Shown piece by piece: positions 18,427-27,635 of a DNA stretch of 64,000 bases. The notes under the pieces are model-generated. The model saw only the letters and a program-made list of their open reading frames with translations, was not told the origin of the DNA and did no database searches. Origin of the DNA: Thiodiazotropha sp037384425. Its GTDB lineage: Bacteria > Pseudomonadota > Gammaproteobacteria > Chromatiales > Chromatiaceae. Location: the NCBI GenBank assembly GCA_037384425.1, contig JARROA010000003.1, positions 62,001 to 126,000 on the forward strand. Reading direction: 5' to 3'. A program made the position numbers and the translations under genes. Every line of letters starts with the position of its first letter. Position 1 is the first letter of the stretch.

Positions 18427-19212
18427 ATGGAACTGACCATCTACCAGGTCGATGCCTTTGCCACCGCACCCTTCGAGGGCAACCCGGCCGCCGTCTGCCC
18501 ACTAACGAACTGGCTCGACGGTGCGCTGATGCAGCGGATCGCGATGGAGAACAACCTCTCCGAAACGGCCTTCTTCGTACCCACCGATTCGGGCTACCAC
18601 ATTCGCTGGTTCACCCCGGCACATGAGGTCGATCTCTGCGGTCATGCCACGCTGGCCAGCGCGCACGTCCTCTTCAATCACCTGGGTTATGAAGCGCAGC
18701 AGATCGCATTCGAGTCGCGCAGCGGCATTCTCCGGGTCAGGCAGAGCGGGGACGGCCTGGAGATGGACTTCCCTGCCCAGCCGCCGAAGTCCTGCCCGAC
18801 TCCCGAGGCGATCGTCGATGCCTTTGCCGACACCCCTGTGGAGTGTCTCGCCGCACAGGACTACATCGTCGTATTCGCGGACGAAGCGAGCGTGATGCGA
18901 GCCCAGCCCAACATGACACAACTCAAACGGCTCGATCTGCGCGGTGTCGCCATCACCGCGAAGTCGACGCAATACGACTTCGTCACCCGCTTCTTCGCCC
19001 CAAAATACGGCATCGACGAGGATCCAGTGACCGGCTCGGCGTTCACCCAACTGGCGCCCTATTGGGCCCGGCGACTGAACAAGTTGAAGATGACGGCCAA
19101 GCAGGTGTCGCAGCGTGGAGGCACAGTGGTCTGTAAATCAACCCCTGACCGTGTATTGATCTCAGGCAACGCCGCGACCTATCTGATTGGAAGGATCGCG
19201 CTAAAAATGTAA
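18427..19212 (+). CDS. PhzF family isomerase/epimerase-like protein
   Basis: A 261-residue member of the PhzF/diaminopimelate-epimerase fold family. It starts MELTIYQVDAFATAPFEGNPAAVC, with the general acid/base Glu in ENNLSETAFF. The two-lobe glycine motifs are LCGHATLASAHV and DEDPVTGSAFTQL. An AGAGGA ribosome site precedes the ATG at 18427. The natural substrate of most PhzF homologues is unknown, and no phenazine genes are nearby, so only the fold class is assigned. Confidence 0.9.
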   Translation: MELTIYQVDAFATAPFEGNPAAVCPLTNWLDGALMQRIAMENNLSETAFFVPTDSGYHIRWFTPAHEVDLCGHATLASAHVLFNHLGYEAQQIAFESRSGILRVRQSGDGLEMDFPAQPPKSCPTPEAIVDAFADTPVECLAAQDYIVVFADEASVMRAQPNMTQLKRLDLRGVAITAKSTQYDFVTRFFAPKYGIDEDPVTGSAFTQLAPYWARRLNKLKMTAKQVSQRGGTVVCKSTPDRVLISGNAATYLIGRIALKM

Positions 19213-20002
19213 CCAGCGCTTAGAAGCAGGTGCTGTACCGAATTGACCACCCTACTGGCGAAGATTGACCACTTAGACCTGGAACAGCTAAGCAGAGCAC
19301 TGCTATTGACCAATGAGTGCATGCTGAAAAGGAAGTAAATAGATCGTCACCTTTTGCCATTTTCCACATACTGCTTAACGGCATCTCTGATTAACTGGTT
19401 GAGGAAAAACTAGATGACGTAGTGTTGGATTATGTCAGAAGTCACACTTGGACGATCCGAAAAACGCGCTCGAATGCTCCATGCTCGTCATCCACTGTCT
19501 GCAGACGAAGCGGTCATTGTTTACGCTTACCACCAGTTGCGTGATTGATCAAAAGTTCGAACTAGACCCCCAAGGATTACTATTATATATTTCACATACA
19601 ATTTGTATGGTTTTTACAAGGACAGTTTGAATGACCCACCGAATCACTCCCAAACTCTCTCTCGTATCTCCAAGACTTAGAATCGAAAAAAAGAGAGCGA
19701 TCGTCTTCCCCGCAAACGGAAACGATAAGTTTGAAACACCATGACCTTAATGGCGTGGAGCCCAATGGTGCCACTGTGTGACTGGCCAATAGTCGGTGAT
19801 CGACTCGCAAAGCAGATCGGGGCGTTGTTCCATAGATGACCGAGACGCAAGGATCGGTTCTTACCGAGTGGAACGAATAGGCCAGGAGGAGCTTGGCGAC
19901 AAAATACACTCTCACAATAATGATTTCTGATGAACGACCAACAAGGGGTGATGGATGTAATTACTCAAACTGAAATCCTTTCGCACTAAGTGAGGTTTCA
20001 AA
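19213..20002. other. AT-rich intergenic stretch without clear gene
   Basis: These 790 bases are poorer in GC than their neighbours. The motif ATTGACCAC occurs twice close together at about 19240-19270. A 38-codon frame at 19432-19548 begins MSEVTLGRSEKRARMLHARH, but has no good ribosome site and no known match. The region has the look of decayed or transferred DNA. I see no transposase remnant that I can name, no tRNA and no strong hairpin. Confidence 0.5.
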
Positions 20003-21364
20003 ATGTTATTACGTATTATTTCTATCTCTTTGATGCTTGTTGTGATGTCAGGTTGTTCTACAACCAGTAACATGAAATCGGTGATTGATCCTACGCTCAA
20101 TCAAAACGGCGGCATAACCATTATTGCCGATACCTGCATAATGCGGGACGAAATAGGCACCGACGTCGCCGATGACTACTTTGTCATTGCTGAATCCAAG
20201 GAGCTTTCTCAGGCAATACTAAACGCGTCAAGCAATTACTTGGCGGGAAGTGGTGTTCAAGTACGAGAGGCAATCATACCCTTCGTTTGCGGTGCGGCTC
20301 ATGACAAGGGCAATTCAAACAAGCTTGTTGCCGATGAGGCCAATGGTGACTTGAAGGATATCAAACAACCATTCGGCATAAACACACAAATCAAGCCCGA
20401 TAAAGAATACACAGACGCGCTAAGTATACTGTCTACCTATACAGCTCAGTACCTATCAGGCGCGACAGCTTCGGACTATTTAGTGGCTCTCGATAAGATC
20501 AAAACATCCGCAGGAATTATTGCCAACAGGACAAATTCCGACAAGATACTTCTCTTCAATGTTTCCGGAACAAGTATTTCAAGCGGCAAAGCATTCGGCC
20601 AATCCATCGGTAAGTTCTTTGTTGGATTGGGAACAGCCGTTGCGACCGCAGGATTAGGAACGGGATATTACGCATATTACATTCCTGGCGGTGATATCGA
20701 TGCTGTCTATATTGGCGCCGCCGTTATAGATCTCGAATCCGGTTTCATCTCATGGTCAAACTCCCTCAGTGTATTCGAAGATCCATTCGACGCTGATGAT
20801 ATTTCTGACGATGAAGTTATCGACAGACTGCTTTTTGACATGGTTCATAAATCACCTGCAGCGTTGTCAATCGCCGCGGAAAGTGTAGAAATAGTCAAAA
20901 ACAGTATCGAAAGCAATGTATTCATCGCTGACCTGGCGAAACCGGAAAAATACGATGCACGATGTCGCGGAGGCAGTGGCATTCGGAACGCACAATCCAT
21001 ACAGAGACCAATCCAGGAAGCGTTTAATAGGATACTTAAGTCAGCTGGAAGATACGATTTGGAAAACGGGACTAAACTTACCGGAACATTGGATAAAATA
21101 GCACTCTCTACCAGTCCATCCGATGCATGGTGGGATATGGAATTGACTCTCGAGAACGAATACGGAAAATCCATGACCGTGCAGAGTCATTATGACTTTG
21201 AAAGTTCTTTCAGAGGCTCCGCTGCATGCATGCAATCCGGAGAGGCTTTCAGGAGCGCAATCCAGAGTTTGATAAAGGATGCAATCAACGATCCGGCATT
21301 TACGAATCTGTTGACCCGCGATGCACCTGAGCTGGAACAGGCAAGCATGCAAACAAAAGAATAA
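20003..21364 (+). CDS. Predicted lipoprotein of unknown function
   Basis: A 453-residue exported lipoprotein. The signal MLLRIISISLMLVVMSGC has the lipobox VMSGC, so it should be anchored by Cys18 in the cell envelope. A glycine-rich hydrophobic stretch (about residues 205-230, SIGKFFVGLGTAVATAGLGT) may insert in a membrane or pack as a hairpin. Four or five Cys in the mature part could form disulfides. No domain is recognised. Codon use is AT-richer than in the flanking genes, suggesting transfer. A strong bidirectional terminator follows. Confidence 0.8.
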   Translation: MLLRIISISLMLVVMSGCSTTSNMKSVIDPTLNQNGGITIIADTCIMRDEIGTDVADDYFVIAESKELSQAILNASSNYLAGSGVQVREAIIPFVCGAAHDKGNSNKLVADEANGDLKDIKQPFGINTQIKPDKEYTDALSILSTYTAQYLSGATASDYLVALDKIKTSAGIIANRTNSDKILLFNVSGTSISSGKAFGQSIGKFFVGLGTAVATAGLGTGYYAYYIPGGDIDAVYIGAAVIDLESGFISWSNSLSVFEDPFDADDISDDEVIDRLLFDMVHKSPAALSIAAESVEIVKNSIESNVFIADLAKPEKYDARCRGGSGIRNAQSIQRPIQEAFNRILKSAGRYDLENGTKLTGTLDKIALSTSPSDAWWDMELTLENEYGKSMTVQSHYDFESSFRGSAACMQSGEAFRSAIQSLIKDAINDPAFTNLLTRDAPELEQASMQTKE

Positions 21365-21387
21365 CTGGGGAACAGGACAAGTTACAT

Positions 21388-21416
21388 AAAAAAAGCACCC
21401 CTAAGGGTGCTTTTTT
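21388..21416. terminator. Bidirectional intrinsic terminator
   Basis: A GCACCC-CTAA-GGGTGC stem is flanked by seven A on the left and six T on the right. It therefore ends both the plus-strand lipoprotein transcript (stop at 21364) and the minus-strand soxB transcript (stop at 21438). Confidence 0.93.
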
Positions 21417-21437
21417 CTACTTCCAGGCGAATGACCT

Positions 21438-23213
21438 TTACATGGGATATTCCGCCAACCCCGGATTGCCCTCCACTCCCTTCAATTTGGGTGTATTGAG
21501 CTTCTCGATCTTCACCGTCTTCTGGTCGCGCAGGTAGGTGGCGACCGTATCCCAGATCGGCTCGCCCGGGGACTGGGAGCCCACTGTGGCCCAGCCGGCG
21601 ACGACGTAGTTCTTGTCGGGATCGATCTTGGTGCCGTCGTCCAGGGTCATGTTGGAGATACGCTTGCCGAACTCGGCGCCCGGCTCGCAGACGTAGTCGA
21701 GGCCGCCCACGCGCACCATGTCGCCGCCCTGCTGATAGTAGGGGTCCTGGTTGAAGAGATTGTCGCAGACGTCCTCCAGGATCATCTTGATATCGCTGCC
21801 CTTCATCTCCCGGCGGTAGGTCTCGGGATAGGTGATGCAGGTCTGATCCATGACGTGGTCCATGGTGATCTTCTGACCCGGCAACACGGTGGTGCCCCAG
21901 CGGAAACCGGGCGAGAGGGAGATCTGGGCGTCGTTGACCTTGATCAGGGCATCGCAGATCACCTGGTCGAAAGTGCCGTTGAAGTTGCCGCGGCGATAGA
22001 GCACCTCTTCCGCCGTCGCCAGTTCCTCTTCCAGCTTGTCCTTGTAGGGTTCGCGCACCTCGTCGATGTAGGCCTGCATCTCCTTGTCCGCCTCCAGCAG
22101 GTTGGAGAAGACCGGCAGCAGGCGGTAGCGGAAGTCACGCACCTTGCCGCCCTTGACATCCAGATCCATGACGCCGAGGAACTTGCCGTTGGAACCGGCG
22201 TTGGTGACCAGGGTCTTGCCGCCGGGATTGGTAACTGCAGTCGCTGCCGGCATACCGTCGTGGGTATGACCGCCGAAGATGACGTCGATGCCGGTGACCA
22301 CGGAAGCCATCTTGAGATCCACGTCCATGCCGTTGTGGGAGATCACCACCACCAGGTCGGGCTTCTCGTTCTCGCGCACCTGGTCGACCACCAGCTGCAT
22401 CTTTTCGTCGCGGATGCCGAAGGTCCAATCGGGGATGAAGCGCTGCGGATTGGCGATCGGGGTGTAGGGGAAGGCCTGACCGATAACCGCCACCCGGGCG
22501 CCGCCCACGTTCTTCATCACGTAGGGTTTGAAGGCGGTGCCCTCGTCTTCGTTGAAGCCGGCGAAGTCGGGGAACTTGTAGTCGAACAGCGCCTCTTCCC
22601 GCACCTTGACGTTCTGCGCCACGAAGTCGCCCTGGAACTCGGCGATGTTGGCGATCACCTCTTCATCCAGGTAGGTGAACTCCCAGTGGCCGGTCATGAC
22701 ATCGACACCCAGGCGGTTGCAGGCGCCGACCATGTCCATGCCACGGGTCCAGTAGGCGGTACCTGAGCCCTGCCAGGTGTCGCCGCCGTCGAGCAACAGG
22801 CTGTTGCCTGGGCCGCGGTCATCACGGATACGATCTACCAATGTCTTCAGATGGGCAAACCCGCCAACCTTACCGTACTTGCGTGCAGCCTCGTCGTAGC
22901 CGAGGTAGGTAAAGGCGTGGGCCTCGATGCCGCCCGGCTCGATGCCGAAGTGATCGAGCAGCTTCTTGCCCACCAGATGCGGCGCCTTGTTGAACGAAGC
23001 GCCGATACCCAGGTTGACGTTGGGTTCCCGGAAATAGATGGGATTGAGCTGGGCGTGGGTGTCGGTGATATGGAGCAGCGACACGTTACCGAACTTGGGT
23101 ACTTCGTAGAGATCGGAAGGCTGCCGGGCGGCTGCGAAGATGGACGATGGCATCATGCCGGCGGCGCCGGCCAGCCCCATCAGGCGAAGAAATTCACGTC
23201 GCGAAATACTCAT
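21438..23213 (-). CDS. soxB: Thiosulfohydrolase SoxB
   Basis: SoxB is the periplasmic di-manganese enzyme that hydrolyses the terminal sulfone from SoxY-bound thiosulfate as sulfate. The 591-residue protein has a twin-arginine signal (SRREFLRLMGLAGAAG). The metallophosphatase/5'-nucleotidase motifs are ITDTHAQLNP, GGDTWQGSGT, the SoxB-diagnostic GHWEFTYLDEE (in place of the nucleotidase GNHE), VVISHNGMDVD and GGHTHDG. A GGAGGAAGAG ribosome site fixes the ATG at 23213. The gene stands apart from any soxXYZA, as is common in gammaproteobacterial sulfur oxidisers. Confidence 0.97.
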   Translation of the reverse strand: MSISRREFLRLMGLAGAAGMMPSSIFAAARQPSDLYEVPKFGNVSLLHITDTHAQLNPIYFREPNVNLGIGASFNKAPHLVGKKLLDHFGIEPGGIEAHAFTYLGYDEAARKYGKVGGFAHLKTLVDRIRDDRGPGNSLLLDGGDTWQGSGTAYWTRGMDMVGACNRLGVDVMTGHWEFTYLDEEVIANIAEFQGDFVAQNVKVREEALFDYKFPDFAGFNEDEGTAFKPYVMKNVGGARVAVIGQAFPYTPIANPQRFIPDWTFGIRDEKMQLVVDQVRENEKPDLVVVISHNGMDVDLKMASVVTGIDVIFGGHTHDGMPAATAVTNPGGKTLVTNAGSNGKFLGVMDLDVKGGKVRDFRYRLLPVFSNLLEADKEMQAYIDEVREPYKDKLEEELATAEEVLYRRGNFNGTFDQVICDALIKVNDAQISLSPGFRWGTTVLPGQKITMDHVMDQTCITYPETYRREMKGSDIKMILEDVCDNLFNQDPYYQQGGDMVRVGGLDYVCEPGAEFGKRISNMTLDDGTKIDPDKNYVVAGWATVGSQSPGEPIWDTVATYLRDQKTVKIEKLNTPKLKGVEGNPGLAEYPM

Positions 23214-23666
23214 CTGTTCTCTTCCTCCGGAAATTGAACCTGATATCGGTCGAGCCGGCCCTTCGTAGGAACACCCTGCTTCCTCGGCCCAGCCCTCGTT
23301 ATAGTTTTTGCCGGGATGGATCACCCCATCCTGTCAGGCAACAAGTCTATGGGCCGTCAAGCCCAAAATCACCCTACTCTAAGCGATGTTTTCTGTGTGC
23401 CGGCACATCACCCAGCGGTGATAAAAAAATGGCCAGCTGCATCGCGGGAAGGTGCCTGTCGTCATCTCAATACCTCCCGCCATCCAGCTGGCCCTGGCGC
23501 GTCAGTCCGGGATCTCGTCTCGTTCTTCTGATCCGAAGAGCGATCCGGTTTCCAGCCCGAACTCCGCGCAACCACTCCCCAGACATCTGCTCCGGGCACA
23601 TATTGGGGAGGCGATATTATGTAACTCGCTGTTGTTAAATGAAATTCTTAGATACTAGACAGCTTG
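23214..23666. other. Intergenic region between the response regulator and soxB
   Basis: Both flanking genes read on the minus strand. The region contains the terminator of the upstream regulator operon (23423-23493), so soxB must have its own promoter in the roughly 200 bases between that hairpin and its ATG. An AAAACTATAAC stretch (minus strand, about 23295-23310) is a possible -10 region, but I could not pair it with a good -35. No gene was found. Confidence 0.55.
23423..23493 (-). terminator. Long-stem intrinsic terminator of the TtrSR-like operon
   Basis: Read on the minus strand, two arms of about 22 bases (GGCCAGCTGGATGGCGGGAG... and its near complement, with two mismatches and one bulge) form a long stem. 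A run of seven T follows immediately. It lies about 170 bases after the response-regulator stop and about 210 bases before the soxB start. Confidence 0.85.
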
Positions 23667-24293
23667 TTATGGTTTTCCATAATCCTGCTCCAGGGTAAGC
23701 ATCATGCGCATCAGATGGGACAGGGAATCGGCTTGCATCTTCTCCATCACCCGCGAACGGTGGGCCTCGACCGTGGAAAGGGTGATGCCCAACTGCTCCG
23801 AGATGTTTTTGTTGCGCATGCCGCCGACCACCAGATCCAACACCTCCCGCTCACGCGGCGTCAGCTGGTTGAGGTGCTCACGAATCTCCGATATGCGGGA
23901 GGCCTCGCCGCGGCGTTCCGCGTCCATCTCGATGGCGCGATGCACGCTGTCGAGAAGGATCTGGTCGCGAAACGGCTTTTCAATGAAGTCGACCGCCCCG
24001 GCCTGTACCGCCCTCACCGCCATCGGCACATCGCCATGGCCGGTGATGATGATAACCGGTGGATGAATCGGATATTCCGCCAGCTTCTCCTGCATATCGA
24101 GACCGCTCATGCCAGGCATCCGGATATCGACCACCAGACAGCCCGGCAGACGCTCGTCGAAAGCCTCGAGGTACTCGAGCGCCGAAGCATAGCAGATGAC
24201 CGGAAGACCGACCGACTCCAACAACAGTTTGAGGGCGTTGCGCACCTCGGCATCATCGTCCACGACGAAGACGGTGGGCTTGGTCTGATCCAT
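23667..24293 (-). CDS. FixJ/TtrR-family response regulator
   Basis: A 208-residue DNA-binding regulator. It has a receiver domain with acidic pocket VFVVDDDAEVRN, phospho-acceptor Asp56 (LVVDIRMPGMSG), Thr in IIITGHGD and Lys in FIEKPF. The LuxR-type helix-turn-helix is LTPREREVLDLVVGGMRNKNI then LGITLSTVEAHRSRVMEKM. Such FixJ-like regulators usually activate transcription. It starts three bases after the kinase gene, so the two form a cognate pair. Its position just upstream of soxB suggests control of sulfur-compound genes (inference). Confidence 0.93.
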   Translation of the reverse strand: MDQTKPTVFVVDDDAEVRNALKLLLESVGLPVICYASALEYLEAFDERLPGCLVVDIRMPGMSGLDMQEKLAEYPIHPPVIIITGHGDVPMAVRAVQAGAVDFIEKPFRDQILLDSVHRAIEMDAERRGEASRISEIREHLNQLTPREREVLDLVVGGMRNKNISEQLGITLSTVEAHRSRVMEKMQADSLSHLMRMMLTLEQDYGKP

Positions 24294-24296
24294 GGT

Positions 24297-26465
24297 TCAG
24301 CTGGCCTCCTCGAGCGGTAGAGTGAAGATGAATTCGGCCCCTTTCCGATAATCCGGATTGACCGTGAGTTTACCACCGTGGGCCTCAATGATCCCGTGGC
24401 TGATGGAGAGCCCGAGGCCCATGCCTTGGGATTTACTGGTGACGAAGGGGTCGAACAGGGTACCGGCCAGCTCGGCATCGATCCCGGGTCCATTGTCGCG
24501 CACGATCACTTTGATCCAACGCTCGTCGCTATGTTGGGTGCAGATGCAGAGCCAACGCTCCTCCTGGACATTGTCCAACAGCGCCTCGATGGCATTGCGC
24601 GCCAGATTGAGAATCACCTGTTCGATCTGGATCGGCTGTGCCGAAATCTTCGGCAGATTCTGCTCCAGATCGAGTTCCAGCATGACGCTGGCGCGGCGAA
24701 TCTCCGGTCGGATCAGCACCACCACCGCGTTGACCAGATCGTTGATATCGATATCCGCGCGTTCCAGCGGTTCCTTGCGCACGAAGCGCCTCAGCTGGCG
24801 GATGATCTCCCCCGCCCGGTCGGCCTGATCGGCGATCCGCTCCATCACGTCGACGCACACCTCCACATTGGAGCTGTTGGACTCCAACAGGCGGATGCTG
24901 GCCTGGGCATTGGTGGAGATGGCCGTCAGCGGCTGGTTCAACTCGTGGGCGATGCCGGAAGCCATCTCGCCGAGTGTGCTCAGACGGCCTACCCGGGCCA
25001 GCTCCACCTGGTGCTGACGGGCGTCCTCTTCCATCCGCTTGCGCCGGGTAATGTCACGGAACACCACCACGCTGCCTATGGTACGACCGTTCTCGTCCCA
25101 GATCGGCGTACTGCTGTACTCCACCGGGAATGAGGAGCCGTCCTTGTGCCAGAAGATGTCGTCGGAGATATAGCGGGCCTCGTTATCGCGAAAGGTCTGG
25201 TAGACCGGACACTCCTCCGCCCAGTGGGGTGATCCGTCGGCATGGGTATGATGCAGAATCTCGTGCTGGTTGAGACCGATCACCTCAGCAGCCTCCCAAC
25301 CGGTGATACGTTCCGCCGCCTTGTTGAAGAAGGTAGAGCGGCCATGCAGATCGACACCGTAGATACCGTCGGCCACCGAATCGAGTATCAGCTCGTGTTG
25401 TTGTTCCAGTCGCACCTTGGCATTGTGCAGCTCCTGGTTCAGGCGCATCACCCAGAGCGTCATGAAGACCATGAACAGCAACATGAAAAGACCGCCCAGC
25501 AACCAGTAGCGATATCGGTCGATGGCGTCGGAGAGGGTGAAACGCCCCAGATCCTGATATGGGGGCAGCTTCAGCTCGCGAAACAGATCATGCACCGGCT
25601 GGTAGTCGAGAGGAATGGTCCAGCCGGCATACTTGCCTGCCAGCGCGGCCGGGTGGTCATGGGGCATCTGCAGCAGCGCCACCGCCACCTGCTGGGCCAG
25701 GCTGTCGGAGGTATGCCCCACTTTACTGAAGGGCCACTCCGGATAGAGCCGGGTGCTGAGGGCAAAGGGAAACTCCGGCTCATGCTGTGGATTGATGATG
25801 CGGAAGTCGTTGAGATCGATGGTGCCGGCCGCCGCCATGCGCTCCAGAATATCGGTGCGCACCGTGCCCACATCCACCTCGCCCTGTAGCACGGACATCA
25901 CGACCAGATCGTGGATACCGCCGAACTCCAGGGATTTGAGGTCCTTGTAGGGATCGATGCCGATCGCCATCATCTCCCGCATGGCCATCTGGAAGCCACC
26001 CAGCGAGGTCGGGTAGACCGCCATGAAACTGTGGTCTCTCAGATCCTCCAGGGTCCTGATCTCTGGGTGGTCCTTGCGCGCGAAGATGACGCCGCCGAAG
26101 ATCTTGTAGGGGACATTGTTGCGCCGGTTGTAGAGGGTGGCGATGCGCGAGACCCGGTATTTCACCTCCAGGTTGACATAGATGCCCGGATTGACCAGCA
26201 CGAAATCGACCTCGCCGGCCGCCACCGTGGGGTTGACCTCATCGAACTTGAGCGGACGGATACTGAAATGGTGACCGGGTATGATGCTGGAGAGATAGTC
26301 TGCGGTCGGACCCCACATGTTGAGGGTAACCCTGTCGCCACGGTGGCTGAGGACGCCGATCTTGACCTCATCGGCGATGGCGGATATCGGCAGTGCAGCG
26401 AGAAGCACGAACGGCAGCAGCAGCCAGTAACCGCCGTTGCGCCAGAATCTCCGTCGTCGCCTCAT
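24297..26465 (-). CDS. TtrS-like sensor histidine kinase with periplasmic PhnD-like domain and PAS
   Basis: A membrane sensor of 722 residues. An Arg-rich signal anchor (MRRRRRFWRNGGYWLLLPF) is followed by a periplasmic PhnD/phosphate-phosphonate-binding-like domain (VKIGVLSHRGDRVTLNMWGP, LVNPGIYVNLE, FGGVIFARKDHPEI). A second membrane helix (RYWLLGGLFMLLFMVFMTLW) and a PAS domain (ILDSVADGIYGVDLHGRSTF) come next. The HisKA/ATPase part has His507 in SGIAHELNQPL, DNGPGID and GMGLGLSISHG. This is the layout of the tetrathionate sensor TtrS. An alternative GTG start lies 11 codons upstream. The ligand may be a sulfur oxyanion, judged by the architecture and adjacent soxB. Confidence 0.9.
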   Translation of the reverse strand: MRRRRRFWRNGGYWLLLPFVLLAALPISAIADEVKIGVLSHRGDRVTLNMWGPTADYLSSIIPGHHFSIRPLKFDEVNPTVAAGEVDFVLVNPGIYVNLEVKYRVSRIATLYNRRNNVPYKIFGGVIFARKDHPEIRTLEDLRDHSFMAVYPTSLGGFQMAMREMMAIGIDPYKDLKSLEFGGIHDLVVMSVLQGEVDVGTVRTDILERMAAAGTIDLNDFRIINPQHEPEFPFALSTRLYPEWPFSKVGHTSDSLAQQVAVALLQMPHDHPAALAGKYAGWTIPLDYQPVHDLFRELKLPPYQDLGRFTLSDAIDRYRYWLLGGLFMLLFMVFMTLWVMRLNQELHNAKVRLEQQHELILDSVADGIYGVDLHGRSTFFNKAAERITGWEAAEVIGLNQHEILHHTHADGSPHWAEECPVYQTFRDNEARYISDDIFWHKDGSSFPVEYSSTPIWDENGRTIGSVVVFRDITRRKRMEEDARQHQVELARVGRLSTLGEMASGIAHELNQPLTAISTNAQASIRLLESNSSNVEVCVDVMERIADQADRAGEIIRQLRRFVRKEPLERADIDINDLVNAVVVLIRPEIRRASVMLELDLEQNLPKISAQPIQIEQVILNLARNAIEALLDNVQEERWLCICTQHSDERWIKVIVRDNGPGIDAELAGTLFDPFVTSKSQGMGLGLSISHGIIEAHGGKLTVNPDYRKGAEFIFTLPLEEAS

Positions 26466-26577
26466 CCTCGAAGGGTATTGGAAACCCGCCACCTGCACAA
26501 GCCGGCATCAGGGCGCTTTGTCGGACCGGAGTTGGCGATTGAACCCGGGCGAGCGGAAAAGCGGGATTCAAGCTAAA

Positions 26578-26721
26578 TGGCCCTTACTTGAGTGCAACTG
26601 CACCCATTCTTCCGGTCATTTTTTCAACGCGTGTTGGTGGGGCAGGGCCCCTGCCCTACCTGAAATCCATAGTGTTAAGGTGGGGCTCCACCCCACCAGC
26701 ACTGCACTCAAGTCAGTGCCA
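26578..26721. repeat. 144-bp inverted-repeat element with GGTGGGGC palindromic core
   Basis: The ends are 19-base inverted repeats matching at 17 of 19 positions: TGGCCCTTACTTGAGTGCA at 26578-26596 and the complement of TGGCACTGACTTGAGTGCA at 26703-26721. Inside is a palindromic core (26636-26698) of two GGTGGGGC-rich hairpins. There is no coding capacity. The structure suggests a non-autonomous mobile element carrying, or derived from, the intergenic palindromes seen at 29185, 33921 and 57827. Confidence 0.75.
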
Positions 26722-26744
26722 CTCGGGCCCTAGCACTGATGCTG

Positions 26745-27551
26745 TTACTCGTCTGTCGGCAAGGCAAAGGATTTCAGTTTGCCGAGCAGCGAGTTGCGGC
26801 TGGCCTGCTCCTGCTCTTCCTGTTCCCGCTGAAGCGCCGCCTGCAACTCCACCGCCCGCTGGCGTCGGTCGGCCTCCAGTTTGCTGCGAATAGCGGCCTT
26901 GTCGGTCTCCGTGATCTCCAGCTCGTAGAGATTCTTGCGTCGGCGCAGCAGATAGTTGCCCAGATTGTCCAGCCAGGCATCGTTGACGCGCTCCGGCTGC
27001 ACCACGCTCTTCTCGACCTTGAAGTCGGAGAAATTGGCGATGATCAGGCTAATGGCACCCTGCTCCGGATCGGCCTTGAAGATGAAATTGACGTCCACTT
27101 TGACGGCGAGCTGAAAGTTGAGGCCGATGATACCCTGCACCGGATCGCGAATTGGCCATTCGGCATAGCGCATGACCTGGGACTCAAGAAAGGCGCGGGT
27201 TTCGTCGGCGGTCGATTTGGGTTTGACCGCGTACTCCCGCTCCTGCTCATCGATGCAGCTGAAACGCAGACGGACGGTCTTGGTATTCTCGGTGCTGTCG
27301 GCATTGACCACATAGTTGCCTTGGCGCAACCCTGCCACCAGCCCCATACCCGGCAGGGTATAGTCCTGACGTACATCCATATCGAGCGTCTTGAGATGCT
27401 CGGTGAGTTCGGAGAGATAATGAAGGATCTTCAGCATCGCCGGGCGGATACGCTCCCGGTATTCGGCCTCCCTGCGTATCGCCTCTTGATCGACCGTGTC
27501 GGCCTGCTGACGCTCCTGCGCCTCCCTTTTCAGATCATCCAATAACGACAT
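26745..27551 (-). CDS. Conserved hypothetical protein, coiled-coil ends
   Basis: A 268-residue soluble protein without signal peptide or membrane segment; I do not recognise its family. The N-terminus (DDLKREAQERQQADTVDQ) and the C-terminal third (about 200-255, rich in R, Q and E) are predicted helical or coiled. The middle is beta-like (TKTVRLRFSCIDEQEREYAV, FQLAVKVDVNFIFKADP). It ends just before the 144-bp repeat element. A structural or regulatory role is possible, but nothing specific can be said. Confidence 0.75.
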   Translation of the reverse strand: MSLLDDLKREAQERQQADTVDQEAIRREAEYRERIRPAMLKILHYLSELTEHLKTLDMDVRQDYTLPGMGLVAGLRQGNYVVNADSTENTKTVRLRFSCIDEQEREYAVKPKSTADETRAFLESQVMRYAEWPIRDPVQGIIGLNFQLAVKVDVNFIFKADPEQGAISLIIANFSDFKVEKSVVQPERVNDAWLDNLGNYLLRRRKNLYELEITETDKAAIRSKLEADRRQRAVELQAALQREQEEQEQASRNSLLGKLKSFALPTDE

Positions 27552-27635
27552 CGTCCTGTACCGAAAACTGTCACTGTGAAATAGGTCACAAGTCTATTTC
27601 AGCCAGCGAGTCACGGCAAGATGGGGATCTCCCCA

